DNA of 64,000 nucleotides, taken from NCBI RefSeq assembly GCF_015864955.1, contig NZ_JADYWE010000001.1:1860001-1924000 (forward strand), in the 5' to 3' direction. Both the position numbers and the translations under genes were made by a program. This DNA is from Salinibacterium sp. NK8237. Its GTDB lineage: Bacteria; Actinomycetota; Actinomycetes; Actinomycetales; Microbacteriaceae. The notes beneath the pieces are model-generated. The model did no database searches, was not told the origin of the DNA, and saw nothing but the letters and a program-made list of their open reading frames with translations. Below, piece by piece: positions 9,476-18,241 of this stretch. How positions within the stretch are numbered: the stretch's first letter is position 1; each line of letters begins with the position of its first letter.

Positions 9476-11439
9476 CCACCCCCATGCTGATTGGTAGCCG
9501 CGAAGCTGAGCTGCGGAGCGCGCTCGATGGCCCGTTGAGCGCGCAATTCCGCCGACTCTTGGAGGAATGTGAGCGCGCGAAGGGGATGGAACTTCCGCAG
9601 GAACACCCGCTGGCATCCATCACTTATTTCGGGCCAGGCTCGGCGAACCTTGCGCTCGCCTACCGCCTGACCGGGCAAGAGGCCTACCTCGAAGAGTTGC
9701 GTCGTTGGCTGGCACCGCCGCTGTCGTTCCCGCACTGGGGCAAGGCGAACCTGCCCGACCATGACCTCGATGCCGGCTGGATTCTGCACGGCCTCTCGCT
9801 CGCGTACTCGTGGGCCGGCGATGCGCTGCGTCCCGAAGAGAAGCAGGCACTCGAAGACAAACTGCTGTTGCAGGGCCAGCGCATGTACGAGTTCGCTGTG
9901 GAGAAAGAGGGCGGATGGTGGTCATCGTCGTACTGGCAGAACCACAACTGGATTTGCTACGCCGGCCTCGCCACCGCCGGCTACGCGCTGCAAGAGAAGT
10001 ACCCCGAAGCGAAGGCCTGGACTGAGCGCGCTAAAGAGAACTTTGCCCTCGTTCTCGACTCGCTTCCCGACGACGGTTCCAACAATGAGGGTGTCGTCTA
10101 CTGGCGCTACGGAGTGCCGTGGATCGCCAGCTACCTTGACGTCCTCCGCGATCAAGAGGGCCTCGACTGGTTCAACCGCGGCACCTACTTGAAGGAAACG
10201 TTCTGGTACCGCCTTTACCAGGCGGCTCCCGACATGGAGCGGATTGTCGATCACGGTGACTGCCACGACCGCCGCAGCGGGCATCCGGTCGCCCTGTACT
10301 ACAAGCTGGCTGCCGAATACCGCATCCCGCAGGCGCAGTGGTTGGCCGACAAGGTGTCGACCGAGTTCTATTGGCGCGAAGCCTACGAGAGTGGCGTGCG
10401 GCCCGGCGTTCGCCCCGAGGCGTACAAAGAGCTGTTGTGGTTCGACCCCAGCGTTGAGGCTGCCGGCCCAGAAACGCTTCCGCCGAGCAAGTACTTCGAA
10501 GACCTTGGCCTTGTTGTTGGTCGCACGTCGTGGGATGAGCAGGCGGCGCTCGTGTCGTTCAAGGCGTCACCGGGCGGCGGTCACAAGGCCTGGAATCAGT
10601 CGCACCGTCAGCGCGAAGAGAACGGCTGGGTCACGCTGAACGCGGGACACCATCACCCCGACTCGGGTAGCTTTGTGTTCCTCGGCCATGGCTCGTATCT
10701 CGCAATCGACGAAGGGTATTCGTCGCGCAAGCTCACCGAACACCACAACTCGATCCTCATCGACGGCAACGGTTTTGTGAATGAAGACCGCTACCACGTG
10801 TTCGAGGAGCTGGCCGAAGAGTTCACGGCCGAGATTTTGACGACCACGATTAAGGATGGTTGGACGCACGCCGTGAGCGAGTCATCCGCGATGTATGACC
10901 GGGCCCTCGGTGTCACTCGCGTGCGCCGCCATCTCGTGCTCACGCCCGGCGGCACCCTCGTGATCGCCGATGACCTCGCCGCCGACGAACCGCGCACCTG
11001 GACCTGGCTGCTGCAAACCGACAACGCTCCGATTGCCATCAGCGACAAACGGTGGCGAGCGGATGCCGGACACGGCGTCATGCCGATCGCTGCGCTCGAC
11101 GACAACCCCACCAGCGAAATCGTCGAAACGTTCGTGCATGCCAACCCCACGTCATCCACGCCGAGTTTGGCGATCAGCAAGAAGCAGCACACGCTCAAGC
11201 GCGTGAGCGAGCCGACTATGAGTGCTCGGTTCGTGACCGTGCTGGAGTCCCGCAACTGGGATGACACCGCACCCGCGAGCATCCGCTACGACGTCGCAGC
11301 GGGCGGAGTACGTGTGGAGATCGAGCGTGACGGAGTGACCGAAACCGTATCGTTGGGCTTTGATGGCGACGCTCCCACTCTGGGTGCCACTGCTGTCATT
11401 GGCGAAGGATTCCAAGGAAGCACGAACGCGCGACGATGA
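9472..11439 (+). CDS. Heparinase II/III-fold polysaccharide lyase, second and divergent copy
   Basis: The protein has 655 residues, starts with GTG overlapping the previous stop, and has no signal peptide. It has an alpha/alpha toroid with the QNHNW motif (Asn157-His158) and NNEGVVYWRYG (204-214, Tyr in the usual catalytic position), then a beta-sandwich with GHHHPDSGSF (His393-395). The Asn/His/Tyr/His set fits the active site of heparinase II/PL15/PL17-type exolyases. It shares little obvious sequence with the preceding lyase, so the two probably cut different linkages or end groups of one polymer. The product would be an unsaturated uronate for the SDR upstream. Confidence 0.75.
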   Translation: MTTPMLIGSREAELRSALDGPLSAQFRRLLEECERAKGMELPQEHPLASITYFGPGSANLALAYRLTGQEAYLEELRRWLAPPLSFPHWGKANLPDHDLDAGWILHGLSLAYSWAGDALRPEEKQALEDKLLLQGQRMYEFAVEKEGGWWSSSYWQNHNWICYAGLATAGYALQEKYPEAKAWTERAKENFALVLDSLPDDGSNNEGVVYWRYGVPWIASYLDVLRDQEGLDWFNRGTYLKETFWYRLYQAAPDMERIVDHGDCHDRRSGHPVALYYKLAAEYRIPQAQWLADKVSTEFYWREAYESGVRPGVRPEAYKELLWFDPSVEAAGPETLPPSKYFEDLGLVVGRTSWDEQAALVSFKASPGGGHKAWNQSHRQREENGWVTLNAGHHHPDSGSFVFLGHGSYLAIDEGYSSRKLTEHHNSILIDGNGFVNEDRYHVFEELAEEFTAEILTTTIKDGWTHAVSESSAMYDRALGVTRVRRHLVLTPGGTLVIADDLAADEPRTWTWLLQTDNAPIAISDKRWRADAGHGVMPIAALDDNPTSEIVETFVHANPTSSTPSLAISKKQHTLKRVSEPTMSARFVTVLESRNWDDTAPASIRYDVAAGGVRVEIERDGVTETVSLGFDGDAPTLGATAVIGEGFQGSTNARR

Positions 11440-12089
11440 GACAACGACCGCAGCGATCGCAGGGTACGAGGCGGTCTCCCCGCTGGGAGACCACTCTGCT
11501 CGGTGCGCTCGCGTACCCGGGAAACATCTTCCTGGGATCGCTTGCGGTGCTCATCTTGTCGCTCGGAATCATCACGGTGCTGCCGGCGGCGATTGCGCTC
11601 GCTCGTGCGTTCGCCCTCTGGAATGTTACGAACGACGACAAAGTCTTCACGAACACCTTCCGGCAGTTTCGGGAAACGTGGCGGCGCACGCTGGGCCTCG
11701 GCGCCATCGCGACCGTCGTATTCGCGATCTTGGTGGCCGACGGCATCTTCCTCGCGGCACAACTGACGAGCACCGGCGATCCGCTGGCGCTCATGTTCGC
11801 CGCCGCAGTGATGCCGATCGCGGCGGCCGTGGGCGTGTTCGCCGTCGCGCTCACGGCAGCCGCGACGCTCTCCACCGAAGCGGATGCCCGCACCTGGGCA
11901 CGTGAGGGATTCGTACTGATGCTGCAGCATCCGCGTCGCTCGCTGCTCGTGTTGTTCACGCTGACGGTCACCATCGTGGCCTCGGTGCTGCTGCCGAGCC
12001 TCGCGCCATTCGTGGCGATCGCGCTGCCGGTCTACGTGGGCGTGCGGGCCTGGGGCCCGAAGCCTCCCGTCAACGACGAACAGGATTAG
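11436..12089 (+). CDS. DUF624 (YesL-like) membrane protein
   Basis: The protein has 217 residues and about five hydrophobic helices. The family pattern is visible in LGALAYPGNIFLGSLAVLIL and ITVLPAAIALARAFALW. Members commonly sit next to carbohydrate ABC transporters and glycan-degrading enzymes in Firmicutes and Actinobacteria. Their molecular role is not established; assistance to transporter function is a common guess. The start ATG overlaps the lyase stop codon by ATGA, so it is translated with the operon. Confidence 0.7.
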   Translation: MRQRPQRSQGTRRSPRWETTLLGALAYPGNIFLGSLAVLILSLGIITVLPAAIALARAFALWNVTNDDKVFTNTFRQFRETWRRTLGLGAIATVVFAILVADGIFLAAQLTSTGDPLALMFAAAVMPIAAAVGVFAVALTAAATLSTEADARTWAREGFVLMLQHPRRSLLVLFTLTVTIVASVLLPSLAPFVAIALPVYVGVRAWGPKPPVNDEQD

Positions 12090-12093
12090 GGGA

Positions 12094-13281
12094 GTGGCGA
12101 AACGCCCGCCGATCTCGTTTGCGCTGAAGGTTCTCTATGGCGACACCTTCACGATGGCCGTCGGTTTTTACATGCTCGTGCCGCTGCTGGCGTATCACTT
12201 TCTGCAAGATCTGACCCTGACGATTGCGGTCGTCGCTGCCCTCACCGCGCTGCGCACAGCGGCCCAAAACGGGATGATGCCGATCGCCGGGTGGGTTGCT
12301 GACCGCATCAACTTTCGCCGCGCCATCCTGATCGGGGTGCTGGTTCGAGCTTTGGGCTTTGCGATGCTCGGCACCGTCGAGTCGATTCCCCTGCTCGTGG
12401 TCGCATCGATCTTTACTGGCTTAGGTGGCGCCCTTTTTCACCCCGCAAGCTATTCGGCTTATGCGGCACTCACGACCGGTGCCGACCGGGTGCGGGTGTA
12501 TTCGACGCGCGAAGTCGTGAGCAACGTCGGCTTCATTGTTGGCCCCATCATCGGCGGTTTTCTCGCCGGCGCCGACTTTGCTTTCGTGAGTTTGTCGGCG
12601 GCTGGGATGTTCGTGATTGCGTTCATCATCAGCGCCTTCGGTTTGCCGCACCCGAGCGACGAAGAGCGGGCCCGCACGCCTCCGCGTTTGAGAGTGGCCT
12701 TCGCGGATGCCGCTTTTCTGCGTTACTGCGCGCTCGTCGCGGGTACTGCGGTGCTCATCGCGCAGTTCTATCTCGTGATCCCGTTCCGGGCTGCCGAGTT
12801 CACCTCGGGGCCCTCCGACCTCGGCTTCATCTATTCGGGCGCCGCCGTGGTCATGGTGATCACGATGCTGCCGCTCACCGGTGCCGCCAATCGTTTCCTG
12901 CCCGACCGCATCACCCTCGCCGGCGCTACCGCGTGCCTCGGCGTCGGCGTCGGAATCATGGGGCTGTCGACGAATCTGGTCGGGATGCTCGTCGGCGTCG
13001 CCGTGTTCATCGTCGGCCAGATGCTGGTGCAGCCGGTGCTCAACGCGACAGTGTCACGCTTCGCCCCCGACGGTTCCGTCGCCAGCTATTTCGGAGTGCA
13101 GGGTCTCGCGAACGCGATCGGTGGCGCGGTCGGAAGCGGCTCGGCCGGTGTGATTTACGCGCTCGCCGACTCCGGTGAGCCCGGGGCCGAATGGGTGTGG
13201 CTGACGTATCCCGCGTGGGCGATCCTCGTCGCCATCATGTTCGTCATCTTTGGGCCGCGGGCGGCGCGAATGCCGCTCTGA
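12094..13281 (+). CDS. Major facilitator superfamily transporter
   Basis: The protein has 395 residues and about 12 membrane segments. The loop GWVADRINFRRAILIG matches the MFS A-type motif between helices 2 and 3. GTG is used as start, 4 bases after the DUF624 stop, with AGGGGA as ribosome site. As the last gene of the polysaccharide operon it could import mono- or disaccharide breakdown products or export by-products. Its sequence looks like the drug-efflux-like branch, so the substrate is open. Confidence 0.8.
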   Translation: MAKRPPISFALKVLYGDTFTMAVGFYMLVPLLAYHFLQDLTLTIAVVAALTALRTAAQNGMMPIAGWVADRINFRRAILIGVLVRALGFAMLGTVESIPLLVVASIFTGLGGALFHPASYSAYAALTTGADRVRVYSTREVVSNVGFIVGPIIGGFLAGADFAFVSLSAAGMFVIAFIISAFGLPHPSDEERARTPPRLRVAFADAAFLRYCALVAGTAVLIAQFYLVIPFRAAEFTSGPSDLGFIYSGAAVVMVITMLPLTGAANRFLPDRITLAGATACLGVGVGIMGLSTNLVGMLVGVAVFIVGQMLVQPVLNATVSRFAPDGSVASYFGVQGLANAIGGAVGSGSAGVIYALADSGEPGAEWVWLTYPAWAILVAIMFVIFGPRAARMPL

Positions 13282-13325
13282 CACCAACACCGATGCGGCG
13301 GAGTCGTCGGTTGTGTGGAAGTGCT

Positions 13326-13715
13326 TTAGTGGCGGCCGCGCTCCACGAGCTTGCGCTCGCGCATTGCGAGGAACAACGGGAAGGTGAACGCGAAGGCCGT
13401 GATGCCTGACAGCACGATGTAGAGCCAGGCCCGCTTCATCCCGAGCCTGCGTGCTTCGATGATGATCAGGATGCTGCCCGCAACGGCCACGACGAGAAGG
13501 TCGACGCCGAGTGAGTTCACGGCGGGGCCGCTGCCGAACCAATCGCCGAGGTAATTGCGCATCTGCACGATCGCCAGGGCGTTGAAGAGCCAGGTTCCGA
13601 CCAAGCCGACGATGGCCAGCACGGCGAAGGTAATTGCGGTGGCGTTCCAGTGGCGCAGCAGTGCGGGGCTGTTCGCGGATGACGCGGTGGCTTCAGTCAT
13701 GGAACCAGTGTGCAC
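13326..13715 (-). CDS. DUF2834 membrane protein
   Basis: The protein has at most 129 residues and three hydrophobic helices. The family pattern is seen in NYLGDWFGSGPAVNSLGVDLLVV and EARRLGMKRAW, ending in FPLFLAMRERKL. The start could be GTG 13715 or ATG 13700 (MTEATAS); neither has a clear ribosome site. The function of this family is unknown. It is convergent with the MFS transporter, and 28 bases separate it from the AraC gene on the same strand. Confidence 0.75.
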   Translation of the reverse strand: MHTGSMTEATASSANSPALLRHWNATAITFAVLAIVGLVGTWLFNALAIVQMRNYLGDWFGSGPAVNSLGVDLLVVAVAGSILIIIEARRLGMKRAWLYIVLSGITAFAFTFPLFLAMRERKLVERGRH

Positions 13716-13743
13716 CCTGCCGGCGCCAGTTTTTCGGGCCGCC

Positions 13744-14721
13744 TCACGCCTCCACTGGCGCTTTGAGCCCGAGACTCATCACGGGTACGCGAGGCTTATC
13801 GGCTGGTTCGAGCGAGCGGTAAGCGCTCGGAGTCATCCCCATTTCGGCAAGAAACTGGCGATTGAAGTTGGCAAGGTTCTCGTAGCCGACATCAGCGCAC
13901 ACGCTAAAAATGGGCTGATCTGAGTCATCGAGCAGGCGGCACGCGTTGGCAACGCGAAGCTTGCGCACCACATCGCTAAAGGTAGAACCACAGGCATTCT
14001 TGAAATATTTTGAGAACGTTGACTCCGACATGTGGGCGAGATTTGCGGCCTCAGACATGCGAATTCTTGATGTGAGATTGTCGAAAATATAGGCGAGTCC
14101 GGCATCCACGGCAGCTTTTGCGTTGGAATCTGAGGGCGAACCGAACCACTCGCTCGCCACCAATTCTTTATCGGCGGGGGGCGCTTCGGTGAAGATCACA
14201 AAGAGGGCGATGAGATGCGCGAGTTGCCGTGCACCCGTCGTTCGGCGCACCTCTTCGATCTCTTCGGCCGCTCTCGCTGCCGTAGCTCCGAGAAACACTA
14301 TTCCCCGGCTGGATTCCGTAATGACAGGGGTGATTTCGGCCAGCTCTGGCAGCGTCGCGACACAGGAATCCCACCACTGCGCATCGAAATGAATGATCGC
14401 ATCCCTGTCGTAGACAACCTCACCAGGGCGCAGATCGCTGATCCAATCGTGGGGAACGTTCGGGCCAACCAGCGCCACATGTCCCGGCCCGAACTCTCCA
14501 GTGCGATCACCAATGGCGAAGCTGCCGGTGCTCCTGCGAATGAGGTGGATTTCGTACTCTGGATGGTAATTCCAGTGCGCGATTCCTGCAGGGTAATCAT
14601 GGTCGAGGGTGCGTATCGACGAGTGAGGCAAGTGGGGGATAAGTTCACGTGATGGAGCTGTGCCCACATATTGGCGTGCGATCTCTGCAGCACTTTCCGT
14701 AGGCAACGCTAATTGCTTCAT
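13744..14721 (-). CDS. AraC-family regulator, likely of the polyol operon
   Basis: The protein has 325 residues. The N-terminal part is a cupin-like sensor (HWNYHPEYEIHLIRRSTG, residues about 49-66, then VGPNVPHDW). The C-terminal 100 residues hold the paired AraC helix-turn-helix with MSEAANLAHMSESTFSKYF and SVCADVGYENLANFNRQF. It is divergent from the polyol ABC transporter operon and is probably its regulator. An 8-base inverted repeat with a 19-base gap (14764-14798) lies in the shared intergenic region. The effector could be a polyol; nothing in the sequence fixes it. Confidence 0.85.
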   Translation of the reverse strand: MKQLALPTESAAEIARQYVGTAPSRELIPHLPHSSIRTLDHDYPAGIAHWNYHPEYEIHLIRRSTGSFAIGDRTGEFGPGHVALVGPNVPHDWISDLRPGEVVYDRDAIIHFDAQWWDSCVATLPELAEITPVITESSRGIVFLGATAARAAEEIEEVRRTTGARQLAHLIALFVIFTEAPPADKELVASEWFGSPSDSNAKAAVDAGLAYIFDNLTSRIRMSEAANLAHMSESTFSKYFKNACGSTFSDVVRKLRVANACRLLDDSDQPIFSVCADVGYENLANFNRQFLAEMGMTPSAYRSLEPADKPRVPVMSLGLKAPVEA

Positions 14722-14763
14722 GGGGCCTCCTCGCCCTCGCTCTCAAGATACCTAAGTCAAGCA

Positions 14764-14798
14764 TTTCTTTCGCAACAAAGGGCGGCTACGGAAAGAAA
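14764..14798. promoter_or_regulatory. Inverted repeat in the AraC/polyol operon intergenic region
   Basis: TTTCTTTC at 14764-14771 and GAAAGAAA at 14791-14798, with centres 27 bases apart. It is a candidate regulator site about 43 bases from the AraC start. No second line of support. Confidence 0.3.
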
Positions 14799-15005
14799 GT
14801 ATTAGAAGGTCACGCCAAAGTGGGTTTCGCTCATCGCCGTGGACAAGTAACTTCGCTATTAACGGGATGCACCACAGCGGACATCTGGACCCGGATCTCA
14901 GCTTCGGGCAGAACAGCGTCACAGGTCATCCATCTCTGCCGGCGGCATGTCTTTGGCATGCCATTGGCGCACCCAGAAGTAAGCACTGAGAACAAAGGAG
15001 TATCA

Positions 15006-16346
15006 ATGCTGGTCACGAAACGCACACTGGCGATAGGGGCGGGACTCGTTGTCTCGGCTCTCGCGCTTGGCGGTTGCACCGCACCGGGATCGTCGTCGGG
15101 TGACGTAGTCACTCTCACGCTCGCGACGGTGAACAACCCGCAAATGAAAGACATGGAGGAGCTCAAGGGCGAATTTGAGTCCGCGCATCCGGATATCAAG
15201 ATCAACTTCGTTCAGATGGAAGAAGGCGACCTTCGGGCGGCCGTCACGAACGATGTGGCAACGGGCGCTGGCCAGTACGACATCGTCACGGTTGGCGCGT
15301 ATGAGGTTCCGCAGTGGGGTCAGCTCGGCTGGCTCACTGACCTCACCGACACCCTTGCCGCAGACGAAGAGTACGACGTCGACGACCTGCTGCCGGCCGT
15401 TCGCACAGCACTCACTGTTGACGACAAGCAGTACGCGGTTCCGTTCTATGGCGAATCATCGTTCCTCATGTACAACAAGGAAATGTTCGCGGATGCCGGC
15501 CTTGAGATGCCGAATAATCCATCCTGGCAAGAGGTCGCTGGTTTCGCCAAGGAGCTGAAGACCGACGACCGTGCGGGTATTTGTCTCCGCGGAAAGCCGG
15601 GATGGGGCGACTCGTTCGCGCCCATCACCACTGTCGTTCAGACTTTCGGCGGCAACTGGTACGACATGGACTGGAATGCACAGGTCGATTCCCCCGAGTT
15701 CGTTGAGGGCGTTCAATTTTACGTTGATCTACTGCAGGATGCCGGAGAAGCCGATTCCGTTTCGGTGAGCTTCACTGAGTGCCTCAACCTGGTCAGTCAG
15801 GAAAAGGCTGCCATGTGGTACGACGCGACTAGCGCTGCAGGAATCCTTGAAGATCCTGATTCCTCCGGGGTTGCCGGCAATGTCGGTTACGCTCACGCTC
15901 CCGTAGTCGAGACTGCAGAATCCGGTTGGCTCTGGTCGTGGAACCTTGCGATCCCGTCGACAACGAAGAACGTCGATGAAGCGACAACGTTCGTGAAGTG
16001 GGCAACGAGCAAGGAATACCAGCAACTCGTCGGTGAAACGCTCGGGTGGACTCGCGTTCCCCCGGGAGCACGCCAGTCGACCTATGAGATTCCGGAATAC
16101 AAGGAAGCAGCGGCAGCATTCGGGCCAATCACGCTCGAGATCATGAACGCTATCGATCCCGTGCAGCCCGGTGTTAACCCGCAGCCGTGGGTCGGAGTGC
16201 AATACGTCACCATCCCTGAGTTCCAGGATGTCGGCAACCAGGTGGCTCAGCTTGTCGCTGATGCGATTGCTGGCCGCTCCACGGTTGCCGAAGCGCTCGC
16301 TAAGGGTCAAGTTATCGCGCAGGCTGCCGGCGATAAGCAGAAGTAG
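15006..16346 (+). CDS. ABC polyol transporter solute-binding lipoprotein
   Basis: The protein has 446 residues from ATG 15006, chosen because AAAGGAG lies 5 bases upstream and a lipoprotein signal follows; a longer in-frame reading from 14820 has no such features. The lipobox is LGGC with Cys24. The mature part is a family 1 binding protein of the kind used for sorbitol/mannitol and related sugars. It heads the operon with two permeases and a mannitol dehydrogenase-type enzyme, so a polyol ligand is likely. A strong hairpin follows the stop codon, as for the other binding-protein gene in this window. Confidence 0.9.
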   Translation: MLVTKRTLAIGAGLVVSALALGGCTAPGSSSGDVVTLTLATVNNPQMKDMEELKGEFESAHPDIKINFVQMEEGDLRAAVTNDVATGAGQYDIVTVGAYEVPQWGQLGWLTDLTDTLAADEEYDVDDLLPAVRTALTVDDKQYAVPFYGESSFLMYNKEMFADAGLEMPNNPSWQEVAGFAKELKTDDRAGICLRGKPGWGDSFAPITTVVQTFGGNWYDMDWNAQVDSPEFVEGVQFYVDLLQDAGEADSVSVSFTECLNLVSQEKAAMWYDATSAAGILEDPDSSGVAGNVGYAHAPVVETAESGWLWSWNLAIPSTTKNVDEATTFVKWATSKEYQQLVGETLGWTRVPPGARQSTYEIPEYKEAAAAFGPITLEIMNAIDPVQPGVNPQPWVGVQYVTIPEFQDVGNQVAQLVADAIAGRSTVAEALAKGQVIAQAAGDKQK

Positions 16347-16369
16347 GCACCACAGTTCGAGAACAGTGT

Positions 16370-16397
16370 GCGCGGGGCCCATTGCCCGGCCCCGCGC
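16370..16397 (+). other. Strong intercistronic hairpin after the polyol-binding protein gene
   Basis: Perfect 10-base stem GCGCGGGGCC (16370-16379) with its complement at 16388-16397, loop of 8. There is no T-run. It is in the same position relative to the gene as the hairpin at 4814-4846. Confidence 0.7.
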
Positions 16398-16424
16398 CCA
16401 CCTCAACGGCGAGGAAAACTTTCT

Positions 16425-17360
16425 ATGACCACTACAGCACCTCCCCAGCAGGGATCGATTGCGGTCGCCCACGCGGCGCATCGAACGGCAAAGAAAAAGG
16501 CGAGAGTCGCACGACGGTTAGTCCTGCCGGCGCTGATCTTCTCGATCGTGCTCACGCAGATACCGTTCCTGGTGGCGATCGTCTTCTCCACTCTTGAGTG
16601 GAATCAATTGCGCCCCGACAAGATCCATTTCAACTGGTTTGCCAACTACGCTGTCGTATTTACTGGTCCAGACTTTTTCTCGTCCCTCATCTCAACGGTG
16701 ACCATTACCGGGTCATCGGTGGTTCTTTCTCTCGTATTCGGGCTCATGTTTGCGCTCCTGCTCGACCGCAAGTTCACCGGTCAAGCGTTGGCCCGCACGC
16801 TCGTGATCACCCCGTTCCTCGTGATGCCCGCTGCGGCAGCGCTCATCTGGAAGTGGTCAATGCTCGACGCCAACGTCGGCATGGTCAACTGGGGCCTCAA
16901 TCTTGTGGGGCTGCCGAGCATTTCGTGGAACACCGATCTGCCCGTGCTGACCGTGATCATGATGCTCACGTGGCAGTACACGCCATTCTTTATGCTCATT
17001 CTGTTGGCCGGTCTGCAGAGCCAGAGCAAAGAAATTCTTGAGGCCGCATCCGTTGATGGGGCAGGGCCTATTCGGGTTTTTGAGTCGATGACCCTTCCAC
17101 ACTTGCGCCAGTACATCGAGATCGCGACCCTGTTGGGGTCGATCATGATGCTCCAAGTATTCGATCCCATAGCGATCATGACGAAAGGGTCTGGCGGCAC
17201 CAAAACGCTCTCCTACCTTCTCTATGAGCGTGCCTTCATTGGGCTGGATGTCGGGCAGGCGGCCGCGTTCGGTGTCGTCACCGTGGTGATCACCATCGTC
17301 ACCACGTCAATCATTTTGCGGAGCCTGTTCTCCGTCTTTATCGACGGAGGTAAGCGCTGA
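16425..17360 (+). CDS. ABC polyol transporter permease (MalF/SmoF type)
   Basis: The protein has 311 residues from ATG 16425, chosen because GCGAGGAAAA precedes it; an upstream in-frame start at 16368 would run through the hairpin. A basic N-terminus (KKKARVARR) is followed by six predicted membrane segments and the EAA loop (LEAASVDGAG, near residue 205). It forms the channel with the next gene product. The stop overlaps the next ATG (TGATG). Confidence 0.9.
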   Translation: MTTTAPPQQGSIAVAHAAHRTAKKKARVARRLVLPALIFSIVLTQIPFLVAIVFSTLEWNQLRPDKIHFNWFANYAVVFTGPDFFSSLISTVTITGSSVVLSLVFGLMFALLLDRKFTGQALARTLVITPFLVMPAAAALIWKWSMLDANVGMVNWGLNLVGLPSISWNTDLPVLTVIMMLTWQYTPFFMLILLAGLQSQSKEILEAASVDGAGPIRVFESMTLPHLRQYIEIATLLGSIMMLQVFDPIAIMTKGSGGTKTLSYLLYERAFIGLDVGQAAAFGVVTVVITIVTTSIILRSLFSVFIDGGKR

Positions 17361-18172
17361 TGCGATCGCTACGAAGTGCCGCCCTCACGATTTTTACGTG
17401 GGCGCTCGTGTTGATGTTCTTCTTCCCCATCCTGTGGATGGTGTTCACCGCGTTCAAGAGTGAGCTGGATGCGAGCTCTATTCCACCTAAGTTCATCGTC
17501 GACCTCACACTCTCGCAGTTCGAAGATGCCTTCAACCGTGGCATGGGCTTCTATCTCATGAACTCGCTCATCGCGAGCGTCGGGTCAACCATCATCGTGC
17601 TGATGCTGGCGATTCCCGCTGCCTACGGCCTCAGCGTGCGACCGATTACGAAGGTGAAGGATGTGCTGTTCTTCTTCATCTCGACCAGGTTCATGCCCAT
17701 CGCCGCGATTATCCTGCCTATCTTCCTCATCCTGAAAACGATCGGCGGGCTCGACAACATAATCGCGCTTGTGCTGCTCTACACGGCAATAAACTTGCCG
17801 ATCGCTATTTGGATGATGCGCTCATTCTTTAGCGAAGTACCGCTCGAGATCATCGAGGCAGCCCAAATCGATGGGGCGAATCTGCGCATCGAACTCACTC
17901 GCGTTGTGCTCCCGATCGTGTTGCCCGGCATTGCAGCGGTGGCCCTCATCAGCTTCATTTTCGCGTGGAATGAATATTTCATCGCGACGCTCATCACGAC
18001 AGTGGATGCGCGCACAGCGCCACCGTTCTTGGTGAGCTTTGTAGACGGTCGCGGGCAGTTCCTCGCCGTTCTGTCCGCGGCTTCCACTCTTGCCGTTCTT
18101 CCGGTGATTATCGCCGGGTGGGCAGCGCAAAAACAGCTTGTTCGCGGGCTCGCCATGGGCGCGGTCAAGTAG
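17360..18172 (+). CDS. ABC polyol transporter permease (MalG/SmoG type)
   Basis: The protein has 270 residues with about six membrane helices and an EAA-type loop (IEAAQIDGANLRIE, near residue 165). GGAGG sits 9 bases before the ATG, which overlaps the previous stop. The length and C-terminus fit the shorter MalG-like permeases. No ATPase follows, so the importer must borrow one. Three 18-base direct repeats lie between its stop and the dehydrogenase gene. Confidence 0.9.
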   Translation: MRSLRSAALTIFTWALVLMFFFPILWMVFTAFKSELDASSIPPKFIVDLTLSQFEDAFNRGMGFYLMNSLIASVGSTIIVLMLAIPAAYGLSVRPITKVKDVLFFFISTRFMPIAAIILPIFLILKTIGGLDNIIALVLLYTAINLPIAIWMMRSFFSEVPLEIIEAAQIDGANLRIELTRVVLPIVLPGIAAVALISFIFAWNEYFIATLITTVDARTAPPFLVSFVDGRGQFLAVLSAASTLAVLPVIIAGWAAQKQLVRGLAMGAVK

Positions 18173-18173
18173 A

Positions 18174-18225
18174 GACCGTGCCGAAAGAAGCGACTGTGCC
18201 TGAAGAAGCGACTGTGCCGAAGAAG
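18174..18225 (+). repeat. Three tandem copies of an 18-base unit
   Basis: Units at 18174-18191, 18192-18209 and 18210-18225 (last one shortened) share GACYGTGCC followed by GAAGAAG. Read from GTG 18178 they encode a 16-residue repeat peptide (VPKEATVPEEATVPKK) ending in TGA at 18226-18228. It may be a microprotein or only repeat slippage. Confidence 0.75.
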
Positions 18226-18241
18226 TGAAAGGGAGAACCGC

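Noticed and set aside
6867..11439. Calling the pathway alginate degradation outright
   Set aside because: The lyase fold and SDR fit alginate but also other uronate polymers. No KDG kinase, aldolase or secreted lyase is in the window to decide.
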